From CAZGLK01 sp964526375 (GTDB lineage Bacteria; Patescibacteriota; Minisyncoccia; JACQLN01): a DNA stretch of 8,523 nucleotides. Every line of letters starts with the position of its first letter. Within the stretch, counting starts at the first letter, position 1. A model generated the notes under the pieces. The model did no database searches. It had not been told where the DNA came from and saw nothing but the letters and a program-made list of their open reading frames with translations. Below are positions 1-4,736 of this stretch, piece after piece. A program made the translations under genes and the position numbers. The DNA is taken from NCBI GenBank assembly GCA_964526375.1, contig CAZGLK010000033.1, forward strand, positions 1 through 8,523, written 5' to 3'.

Positions 1-234
1 AGAAACTGGTCTTATAAGCAAGTGATTGATTGTCTGGTAAAAAAATTTGGTTTTACCCATTCTCATACACGCGGTAGTCATATGTATTATTTTAAGAAAG
101 CATCCACAAATGAAGAAAAGGATTTACTTACCGACGTAACTTTTGGGGATAAGTCGATTCATCCAAAAACAATGAAGGCTATTTTACACAAAGCAAGAAT
201 ATCGGAAAAAGAATGGCTAGATACTTGCTGTTAG
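1..234 (+). CDS. hicA: HicA-like type II toxin (mRNA interferase), 5' end cut by window edge
   Basis: HicA toxins are small double-stranded-RNA-binding-fold proteins that cleave mRNA in the cytoplasm and are normally neutralised by HicB. The frame is open from base 1, reading R-N-W-S-Y-K-Q-V before the first possible GTG start at 22. That stretch aligns with the usual first helix of the family, so the true start lies upstream of the window. Visible family features are GFxHxHxRGSHMYY (bases 49-90), where the GSH histidine is the expected catalytic residue, then a VTFGDKSIHPKTMKAIL stretch like the family's VPxHxxKEIxxGTLxxIL, and the final helix ISEKEWL. The loop between GSHMYY and VTFG is somewhat longer than in typical HicA. 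The stop is TAG at 232-234. No HicB-like frame follows in the next 236 bases, so an antitoxin would have to lie upstream or be absent. Base composition is AT-rich, unlike the next gene. Family assignment is fairly sure; toxicity is inference. Confidence 0.75.
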   Translation, partial: RNWSYKQVIDCLVKKFGFTHSHTRGSHMYYFKKASTNEEKDLLTDVTFGDKSIHPKTMKAILHKARISEKEWLDTCC

Positions 235-332
235 TAATGTTTTATAAAAAGTAGCCAAAGGATGCGCAGAAAAACATCGGCTCGAACCATATTTTGTAGA
301 AGCAGAAAAGAAAAATTTTCGTAAGATTCTCT

Positions 333-359
333 CCAAGAAGCGGCACTTGCAGCTTCTTG
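333..359 (+). other. Hairpin downstream of hicA
   Basis: CAAGAAGC (334-341) pairs perfectly with GCTTCTTG (352-359) around a 10-base loop. It lacks a convincing T-run, so it is only a weak terminator candidate for the hicA transcript. Its right arm runs into the candidate -35 box at 357-362. Confidence 0.35.
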
Positions 360-385
360 ACCTTTATGGCGTGACATGCTAGGCT
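357..385 (+). promoter_or_regulatory. Candidate promoter for the cysteine-rich protein gene
   Basis: TTGACC (357-362) matches the -35 consensus in five of six positions. Exactly 17 bases later lies TAGGCT (380-385), a poor -10 box rescued by an upstream TGC (377-379), the extended -10 arrangement. The predicted start of transcription is near 392, giving a leader of about 80 bases before the ATG at 471. It rests on hexamer matching only. Confidence 0.35.
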
Positions 386-386
386 T

Positions 387-420
387 GAGTATCGTCGAAA
401 GTACGTAATTCGACGAACTC
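387..420 (+). other. Leader hairpin upstream of the cysteine-rich protein gene
   Basis: GAGT-TCGTCGAA (387-390, 392-399) pairs with TTCGACGA-ACTC (409-420), with A391 bulged and a 9-base loop AGTACGTAA. This is a 12-bp stem placed at the predicted 5' end of the mRNA. No T-run follows, so it is unlikely to be a terminator. A 5' stabilising stem or a protein or RNA binding site is possible, but this is inference. Confidence 0.45.
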
Positions 421-456
421 TGCGGCGAGAGAGTCGTGGTAATCATGTACATTGAA

Positions 457-463
457 AAGGAGG
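457..463 (+). promoter_or_regulatory. Strong Shine-Dalgarno sequence
   Basis: AAGGAGG sits 7 bases before ATG at 471 and fixes that start over the overlapping ATG at 436 in another frame. Confidence 0.85.
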
Positions 464-470
464 AATCGGT

Positions 471-1067
471 ATGGCAACAGAAACCCAGTCAGTCATTGCA
501 GTATCAGTCAAGGAGCTTCAGGAGTTTGGTTGTCCCCACTGCGGGTATCGTTCCGGCTACACACCTATTTCGGGTGGCGGAGCCGCCGTCTGGACGTGCG
601 GAAGTGAGGAATGCGGCAAAACCTGCTGTGTTCTCGCCGAAGGCATGACCAAGTCAATTATCGGTTTCGGCGACTTCTATCCGGAGCTCCAAGTTCATCC
701 CCGTCGTGGTACGCCGAGTCATGGGCGACCCGACAAAAAACCGGCCGACGGAGGCGAGTTCTTTCGCTCTCGCGGTATCGGTTTGGACAACTGTACCTGC
801 TTCGTCTGCGAAACACACGATCGCGATGGGAAGGGGCATACCATGCTCAATAACATCGCGGCATTCGTACAGAACAAGGAAGCTGGTAAACGCGTGGTCG
901 CCATGTTTCCGCAGGGCGCGCGACTGGACTATCGCGAATTCGAGCCAGACCGCGTACAGGTCAAGATCGGCGCATGCGACTCGCACCTTGCCAATCTTCA
1001 AAAGCTCGACGAGCTCACGCAGAATGGCATCATCACTGTGAGCCGAATCAATGAAGCGAGGGCTTGA
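471..1067 (+). CDS. Uncharacterised cysteine-rich protein with an N-terminal zinc-ribbon-like motif, 198 aa
   Basis: I do not recognise this family. The N-terminal part contains CPHCG (C21, C24) followed by CGSEEC (C43, C48), spacing that fits a single zinc ribbon. A second cluster, C108, C110 and C113 (NCTCFVC), follows with H116 and H123 nearby, and could be a second metal site. The middle (about 60-105) is rich in Gly, Pro and Arg. The C-terminal part (125-198) looks like an ordinary alpha/beta domain with no transmembrane segment or signal peptide, so a cytoplasmic protein is expected. The start is set by a perfect Shine-Dalgarno sequence, and a strong terminator follows the stop by 15 bases, so the gene appears monocistronic. 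The coding sequence is visibly more GC-rich, with many C- and G-ending codons, than hicA or the repeat region beside it. That produces long spurious frames on the opposite strand and may point to a different origin. Zinc binding is inferred from cysteine spacing. Confidence 0.85.
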   Translation: MATETQSVIAVSVKELQEFGCPHCGYRSGYTPISGGGAAVWTCGSEECGKTCCVLAEGMTKSIIGFGDFYPELQVHPRRGTPSHGRPDKKPADGGEFFRSRGIGLDNCTCFVCETHDRDGKGHTMLNNIAAFVQNKEAGKRVVAMFPQGARLDYREFEPDRVQVKIGACDSHLANLQKLDELTQNGIITVSRINEARA

Positions 1068-1081
1068 CCTTCGCACGACAA

Positions 1082-1137
1082 AGGCGTCTGTCTAATCAAA
1101 CTCATTGAGTTTTGATTGGCAGGCGCCTCTTTCTTTT
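1082..1137 (+). terminator. Rho-independent terminator after the cysteine-rich protein gene
   Basis: A long stem joins 1082-1103 to 1107-1128. The inner part is CTC/GAG closing a 3-base ATT loop, then AATCAAA against TTTTGATT with one bulged T. The outer part is AGGCGTCTG against CAGGCGCCT with one G-U pair and T1091 bulged. The T-rich tract CTTTCTTTTCC (1127-1137) follows directly on the + strand. Confidence 0.85.
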
Positions 1138-1161
1138 CCGAAAAAGAATTTGCCGCCAAAG

Positions 1162-1201
1162 CAGTAAATTTTTCAATAATTTTCGATTGAAAAATTTACT
1201 G
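1162..1201. repeat. Perfect 16-bp inverted repeat
   Basis: CAGTAAATTTTTCAAT (1162-1177) and ATTGAAAAATTTACTG (1186-1201) are exact reverse complements separated by 8 bases (AATTTTCG). There is no open reading frame here and no T-run after it. It could be a protein-binding palindrome, a processed RNA hairpin or a tiny dispersed repeat; the sequence does not decide. Confidence 0.8.
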
Positions 1202-1205
1202 AAAT

Positions 1206-1221
1206 GAGTTATTATTAACTC
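1206..1221. other. Small hairpin
   Basis: GAGTTA (1206-1211) and TAACTC (1216-1221) are perfect complements around the loop TTAT. It abuts the left edge of the composite palindrome that starts at 1222. Confidence 0.5.
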
Positions 1222-1369
1222 TAGGACCTACGTGTTTAACCCTTTCCCCTCCTAGAATAGGAGGGGGCGGGGGTGGTAGCCGCGCAAAGAGATGCTTTTG
1301 TTGCATGGCACAACCTACCCCTCCTAACCTCCCCTATGCTAGGGGAGGAACTAAAGTGCGTAAATCCTA
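1222..1369. repeat. Composite ~148-bp palindromic element (MITE-like or intergenic repeat)
   Basis: The two ends are imperfect inverted repeats: TAGGACCTACGTGTTTA (1222-1238) against the complement of 1352-1369, TAGGATTTACGCACTTTA. Inside each end lies its own hairpin: CCCCTCCT/AGGAGGGG (1246-1253 and 1259-1266, 5-base loop) on the left and CCTCCCCT/AGGGGAGG (1328-1335 and 1341-1348) on the right. The right hairpin resembles the left one in reverse complement. Between them GGGTGGT (1271-1277) can pair imperfectly with ACCTACCC (1313-1320), enclosing ATGC/GCAT (1292-1295 and 1303-1306). The whole thing folds like a cruciform. It carries no reading frame of its own. From recall, similar C-rich and G-rich hairpin repeats occur between genes in CPR genomes, but I cannot test copy number here. 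Confidence 0.6.
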
Positions 1370-1402
1370 AACTCATAAGAAAAATTTGAAATTGTCATTC
1401 GT

Positions 1403-1504
1403 GCGGCTTACTTCGACTTCGCTCAGTACGAGCCGCCGCCTTTCCGAATTTTCGCGGGGGGACTTCCTCGCCCCGAGCCTGTCGAGGGGCGAAAGCGGTT
1501 CGGA
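1403..1504. repeat. GC-rich hairpin region with motifs resembling dispersed bacterial palindromic repeats
   Basis: Three nested inverted repeats are visible: GCGGCT/AGCCGC (1403-1408 and 1431-1436), TCGCCCC/GGGGCGA (1468-1474 and 1486-1492, loop GAGCCTGTCGA), and TCCGAA/TTCGGA (1443-1448 and 1499-1504) enclosing the second. The motifs CTTCGACTTCGCTCAGTACGAGC and GAGCCTGTCGAGG resemble widespread intergenic palindromic repeats of many bacteria (recall, not tested). An RNA gene cannot be excluded, but no tRNA, SRP, RNase P or tmRNA signature was seen. Confidence 0.5.
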
Positions 1505-1591
1505 CTAATTCAAGTATTCTGCACCACTTGTACGGGGCGTGTAGACTCAAAATCGATCTATGTCCAACCTCAACCACCGGTATTCCCCTGC
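1505..1591. other. Gene-free remainder of the 567-base gap
   Basis: No credible coding frame, RNA gene or repeat was recognised here. With the entries from 1082 to 1504 and the promoter at 1592-1620, this completes the stretch from 1068 to 1634 between the cysteine-rich protein gene and the methyltransferase gene. A minus-strand frame runs through it, but it is composed largely of repeat sequence and has no ribosome binding site. Confidence 0.5.
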
Positions 1592-1620
1592 TTGGGAGCA
1601 GGACAGAAAACATTTTTAAT
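1592..1620 (+). promoter_or_regulatory. Candidate promoter for the methyltransferase gene
   Basis: TTGGGA (1592-1597) and TTTAAT (1615-1620) are separated by exactly 17 bases; the -10 box matches TATAAT in five of six positions. Transcription would begin near 1627, only about 8 bases before ATG 1635, so the mRNA would be nearly leaderless. This fits the lack of a Shine-Dalgarno sequence there. The -35 box also forms the 6-base loop of a CCTGC/GCAGG hairpin (1587-1602). Confidence 0.45.
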
Positions 1621-1634
1621 CATCAAATCAAACC

Positions 1635-3065
1635 ATGCGCAGAATAGAGCAAGACTTAACCATTGCTTCTCCAGGCCATCTCCCACACAACAAAGAGGGC
1701 GCTCCGTATTTGGAAAACATAAATAACAACCCCCTAGAAAAAGTCGGGCTGTTGATTGAAGCGCTTCAGAACAACAGGCTTCCTTTAATAGAAACTGCAG
1801 ACGGGCAAAAAGCGCGGGTTTTAGAGATCGGCCCGGGCGGAGGAGGAGGGCTTGAAATACTGAAACAAGAAATTAAACAATTGCCGCCAAATTCCCCTGA
1901 GGTTGAGGTTTTAACCGTTGACCTAATTTCACCTGAAAAAATCTCGGAACACAAGGGGCTCGTCAGATCAAAACATCCAGAAGCCAGGCCGGTTGTCGGC
2001 AGAGCGCAGGACTTACCTTTCCGCGATAACTCCTTATCCGGCATCAATGCCTCGGCTATACTGCACGAGATCAATTCATACAGCATTTACGGACCCGGGG
2101 CATCAAGCATTAATAGGACCCTACGCGAAGCGAGTCGCGTGCTCGCGCCAGGGGGAACTTTCTGCTACCGTGATGTGTCGGCTCCGCTTGAGGACCTGAA
2201 ATCCTTTCAATCGGATTCCTACGGTAACGAAACATGGCTACGATTCATCAAATTCTTCACGGCTGAATTTTTGAACAAAGGACGCAAATTCTATCAAAAC
2301 GAGCGGGACAAAGTCAGCCTGCAACAAAACGGCATAGCTGTAGACTGGGAAACCATAAACCCTTCCGTAAAGCTTGATATTAACGCTCCCGTAGGATTGC
2401 TCCGGGAAATACAACATCACTACATTACATTCCGCAAGCACTTGCTCCAGCAAGACGGATTCGAGGTTACCGTGGAAAAAGAGCAATGGTTGGATGAAAA
2501 TAACTCGCGCAAGGAAATGGCTGTGCGGGTAGGCCCAAACAGCGAAATCCTGCAAGCTCTGTTCAAAGAGAGTGAGTTTAAAGTGCTTGGCGAAAACGAG
2601 TACTTTATTGCAGACAGCTTGGATTTTGACCGAGCAATTGATGAAGGACTGCTGCGTGCTTTCAGGGAAGCGGAGACCGGCGCCCAAAAAGCTCAGGAGC
2701 TACTCGCTTCTTGGAAAGACTTGGAGGGCGGTGAATACTATTGCTACTATAATCTCAATGACTTACTTATGAATACAGTCCAACAGTCCATGGAGCAATC
2801 AGGCGGACAGTATGCTCTACTCCCAAAAAGCGCCGATGAAATTGCGTTTTTAGATAGGAATTACTATCAGCGGTATCTGAATGAAACCCTGTCCCATCCC
2901 TTGCCCGAACAAAAACAAGTAGTGCGGTTTTGGAAACAACCAAGAAAAGCGGCATTGCAATCCCTTGAAAGCATTGCAAATGAACCTGATATAAAATCCA
3001 AACTTGGAGCAAACGGCCAAGACACCCTAGCAAAAATAAAAAATATTCTGTCTAAAATTGAGTGA
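1635..3065 (+). CDS. Class I SAM-dependent methyltransferase with long unassigned C-terminal region, 476 aa
   Basis: Residues about 55-190 form a Rossmann-type methyltransferase domain. Motif I is VLEIGPGGGGG (62-72), binding S-adenosylmethionine. An acidic residue ends strand 2 in VLTVDL (D96). RAQDLPFRDNSLSGINAS (123-140) resembles the Methyltransf_11 motif around the adenine pocket, and REASRVLAPGGTF (164-176) is the usual strand-5 region. The substrate is unknown. The remaining 280 residues are rich in charged and aromatic amino acids, lack membrane segments and match nothing I recognise; they may form a substrate-recognition domain. The protein is about twice the length of a minimal enzyme of this fold. 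The start ATG has no Shine-Dalgarno sequence but fits a nearly leaderless transcript from the promoter at 1592-1620. The gene stands alone, facing a convergent operon, with a shared terminator beyond its 3' end. The methyltransferase fold is confident; the substrate is not known. Confidence 0.88.
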   Translation: MRRIEQDLTIASPGHLPHNKEGAPYLENINNNPLEKVGLLIEALQNNRLPLIETADGQKARVLEIGPGGGGGLEILKQEIKQLPPNSPEVEVLTVDLISPEKISEHKGLVRSKHPEARPVVGRAQDLPFRDNSLSGINASAILHEINSYSIYGPGASSINRTLREASRVLAPGGTFCYRDVSAPLEDLKSFQSDSYGNETWLRFIKFFTAEFLNKGRKFYQNERDKVSLQQNGIAVDWETINPSVKLDINAPVGLLREIQHHYITFRKHLLQQDGFEVTVEKEQWLDENNSRKEMAVRVGPNSEILQALFKESEFKVLGENEYFIADSLDFDRAIDEGLLRAFREAETGAQKAQELLASWKDLEGGEYYCYYNLNDLLMNTVQQSMEQSGGQYALLPKSADEIAFLDRNYYQRYLNETLSHPLPEQKQVVRFWKQPRKAALQSLESIANEPDIKSKLGANGQDTLAKIKNILSKIE

Positions 3066-3200
3066 TCACGGAGATTTTGACAAAGAAAAGAACTCCCTGG
3101 AGTACGCTCGGTTGCGCCTCGCTCCACCCAAACCCGCTAACACCAGCTTCATTAAATCGCATATATTATACGCCATAGCGAAAAACCAAAAATTGCAATT
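3066..3200. other. Gene-free spacer
   Basis: No coding frame or RNA gene was recognised. It contains only a short palindrome, ACTCC-CT-GGAGT (3091-3102), and an AT-rich stretch around 3162-3171 that resembles a -10 box but has no partner gene. Confidence 0.5.
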
Positions 3201-3244
3201 CAAAAAGCGCGCTGGTCTTTTTTGACACAGCGCGCTTTGTTTTT
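3201..3244. terminator. Bidirectional rho-independent terminator between convergent transcripts
   Basis: AAAGCGCGCTG (3204-3214) pairs perfectly with CAGCGCGCTTT (3228-3238). The stem can extend through GTC/GAC to a TTTTTT loop. On the + strand it is followed by GTTTTT (3239-3244), serving the methyltransferase gene. On the - strand the A-run at 3202-3206 becomes a T-run, serving the operon that ends at 3271. Confidence 0.85.
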
Positions 3245-3270
3245 CGAGGCGAGGCCGTAAGGTGCAATCA

Positions 3271-3501
3271 TCATCTTGTTATCCACCTCGGTATGGCCCG
3301 ATCAAGCCGCCGAGTGCCTTTCCAACCGGCCCAGCCAGGGTAGCATCTGCCAGCCAGCTTAACCGGTAGGCCCGCCACAGCCAGAGGCGTTTCCAACACC
3401 ACCACGACCAACAGCAGAAGGTACACCACCGAGAACCTGCTGTACACCTTAACCAGATAAGCCGAGAAGTCAGCGATGTTCTTGATTCTATCCCTATCCA
3501 T
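3271..3501 (-). CDS. Small membrane protein, 76 aa, possible C-terminal frameshift
   Basis: I do not recognise this protein. It has a charged amphipathic N-terminus (MDRDRIKNIADFSAYLVKV) and one strong membrane segment, VVYLLLLVVVVLETPLAVAG (residues 25-44). Start choice is firm: AAGGAGG (complement of 3507-3513) lies 5 bases before the ATG at 3501. It starts 29 bases after the stop of the CDP-alcohol phosphatidyltransferase gene and ends just before the bidirectional terminator, so it is the last gene of the operon. Its frame changes character after LPVKLAG (about residue 51), becoming Arg- and Trp-rich (PGWAGWKGTRRLDRAIPRW). The +1 frame over the same bases reads LADATLAGPVGKALGGLIG and ends at 3279, which looks far more like a natural protein end. 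A one-base indel near 3350, by mutation, sequencing error or recoding, is therefore suspected. An operon partner of the upstream lipid enzymes is plausible, but its function is unknown. Confidence 0.6.
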   Translation of the reverse strand: MDRDRIKNIADFSAYLVKVYSRFSVVYLLLLVVVVLETPLAVAGLPVKLAGRCYPGWAGWKGTRRLDRAIPRWITR

Positions 3502-3506
3502 AACAA

Positions 3507-3513
3507 CCTCCTT
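3507..3513 (-). promoter_or_regulatory. Strong Shine-Dalgarno sequence for the small membrane protein
   Basis: CCTCCTT on the + strand reads AAGGAGG on the - strand, 5 bases before ATG 3501. It is the main evidence that this short frame is translated. Confidence 0.8.
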
Positions 3514-3530
3514 AGACCTAGAAACCAGCC

Positions 3531-4145
3531 CTAGTTTTTCTGGCTGGCCAAGTAAAAACGCTCCAAATACCCCACCAAGCTGGCAAAAGCATAGCGGGCG
3601 GAAAAAAGAAGCAGGAAAGATAAATATAAAAAAGTTATCATCCCCACTTGCCAGTGAAATTTTTTTTCTAAAAATCTCATTACCAGCCAGCTAAAAATTG
3701 TGGTTACATAAAAACCTTGTTTAATTTTTCCGGCCCGGTGGGATTTCACATTCCACTTTTTGGCAACCCCCACAAACCAAGTGACTATTAGTCCGGTCTC
3801 GATAAGAAGAATCATTCCCAAGACTGATTTTATAAAACTAAAAACTAGACCCTCCCCCAAACCGAGGCTTGTTTCCAAACGGATGTCCGCAATAAAAAAC
3901 ACGAACAAGGGACAGACAAACAATTTATCACGCCAGCGATCCAGAGAAATCCCAACAGGACTTTCAATTTGCCACTTGCGCGCCAGCCAGCCGTCAGTAA
4001 GATCCGTCAGAGCCGCCACGATAGCCAGTAAAAGAACCGTACCCTGGTTTTGATAATCCCAGACCAAAACACTAGTCCAAACCGCCGCAACCATCCCAAC
4101 AAAAGTCACGGTGTTAGCCGAGTGCTTAAACAAAAAAGCCCTCAT
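3531..4145 (-). CDS. CDP-alcohol phosphatidyltransferase family protein (PgsA-like), 204 aa
   Basis: Members of this integral membrane family transfer a phosphatidyl group from CDP-diacylglycerol to an alcohol such as glycerol-3-phosphate, the key step towards phosphatidylglycerol. The full signature DxxDGxxAR(8x)GxxxDxxxD is present: D48, D51, G52, A55, R56, G65, D69 and D73. D48, D51, D69 and D73 are the metal-binding aspartates. Hydrophobic segments flank it: about 11-29, 36-48, 74-86, 100-125, 146-157 and 168-185. The length of about 200 residues fits a single-domain enzyme. ATG 4145 is preceded by GAGGAGG (complement of 4150-4156). It lies downstream of the PAP2 phosphatase gene in the same operon. 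That suggests a phosphatidylglycerolphosphate synthase and phosphatase pair, but which alcohol is used cannot be told from sequence, so pgsA is not assigned. Confidence 0.9.
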   Translation of the reverse strand: MRAFLFKHSANTVTFVGMVAAVWTSVLVWDYQNQGTVLLLAIVAALTDLTDGWLARKWQIESPVGISLDRWRDKLFVCPLFVFFIADIRLETSLGLGEGLVFSFIKSVLGMILLIETGLIVTWFVGVAKKWNVKSHRAGKIKQGFYVTTIFSWLVMRFLEKKFHWQVGMITFLYLSFLLLFSARYAFASLVGYLERFYLASQKN

Positions 4146-4175
4146 ACAGCCTCCTCAATTTTAAAAGAACATTAC

Positions 4176-4196
4176 GGCTGGCGCCGGGCGCCAGCC
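4176..4196 (-). other. GC-rich hairpin between the PAP2 and CDP-alcohol transferase genes
   Basis: GGCTGGCGCC (4176-4185) and GGCGCCAGCC (4187-4196) are perfect inverted repeats around one base. Read on the - strand, the stem is followed after about five bases by GTTCTTTT. This makes it a weak terminator or attenuator, or a processing stem, inside the operon. Confidence 0.45.
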
Positions 4197-4199
4197 AAT

Positions 4200-4736
4200 T
4201 CATGACCCCGATTTCAGCCGCTTTAACTTAAACACCAGCCAGCTTACGGCCACGCCGGCCAGCCAGCCGGCAGCGATGTCGCTGGGGTAGTGAACCCCGG
4301 CGGCCACGCGGGCCAAGCTGATAATAACAGCCGAGGCCAGCAAAAACCAGCCTACTTTTTTTTCGCCAGAGAGTAAAAAATAAACGGCGATGGCCATAAA
4401 AAAGGTGGCGTGCCCCGAAGGAAACGAGGCCTCAAAAGGGCTTTGGTTTATTAAGGCTTGCAGGTGCTGGGCCACGAACGGCCGCGGCCGCGGCCAAAAG
4501 TAGCGAATCACCGCCACCACCCCAAACCGCGCCGCCACTGCCGAAAACAAAGCCAAGCCCACCCGCGTCACTCGGGCTTTTAGTTCAGTGCGGTTGATCC
4601 GTTCAAACCAGACATAAGCCAGCAAGGCCACCCCTACTACCACTTCCCAGTAAGCCGAAAAAAGAATAATGGCCGTATCCAATGTTATGGCTTTATTGGA
4701 CACGCCGTATATTGCGGCAAATAAAAAATTATCCAC
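4200..4736 (-). CDS. PAP2-superfamily membrane phosphatase, 178 aa
   Basis: PAP2 enzymes remove phosphate from lipid substrates such as phosphatidic acid, phosphatidylglycerolphosphate or undecaprenyl diphosphate at the membrane. All three motifs are present: R78-x6-R85-P86 (KX6RP type), PSGH at 106-109 with the acid-base histidine, and SLARVAAGVHYPSD with R143, nucleophile H149 and D153 (SRX5H type, with the Ser replaced by Ala). Hydrophobic segments lie near 22-43, 58-77, 110-123, 127-142 and 154-169. The start is GTG (4734-4736), eight bases inside the end of glyA within the junction GTGGATAA. There is no Shine-Dalgarno sequence, so translational coupling to glyA is likely. The neighbouring CDP-alcohol phosphatidyltransferase favours phosphatidylglycerolphosphate as substrate, but a BcrC-like undecaprenyl diphosphatase is equally possible. 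Confidence 0.9.
   Translation of the reverse strand: MDNFLFAAIYGVSNKAITLDTAIILFSAYWEVVVGVALLAYVWFERINRTELKARVTRVGLALFSAVAARFGVVAVIRYFWPRPRPFVAQHLQALINQSPFEASFPSGHATFFMAIAVYFLLSGEKKVGWFLLASAVIISLARVAAGVHYPSDIAAGWLAGVAVSWLVFKLKRLKSGS

Noticed and set aside
654..1076. 140-residue minus-strand reading frame and other frames opposite or overlapping the cysteine-rich protein gene
   Set aside because: They are by-products of the GC-rich codon use of the + strand gene, which alone has a perfect Shine-Dalgarno sequence and flanking signals.
1587..1602. Possible tRNA anticodon arm (CCTGC-loop-GCAGG)
   Set aside because: The loop is 6 rather than 7 bases and no acceptor, D or T arms can be placed around it.
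1395..1613. 72-residue minus-strand reading frame
   Set aside because: It runs through palindromic repeat motifs, has no ribosome binding site and its translation is Arg/Pro-rich, as expected for translated repeats.
2238..2687. 149-residue minus-strand frame inside the methyltransferase gene
   Set aside because: It lies wholly within a gene with clear family motifs and has no signals of its own.
3279..3506. TTG-initiated 75-residue frame as an independent gene
   Set aside because: Its first two thirds are Trp- and Cys-rich nonsense and its TTG is too close to the AAGGAGG; only its last part looks real, which is treated as a frameshift of the ATG 3501 gene.
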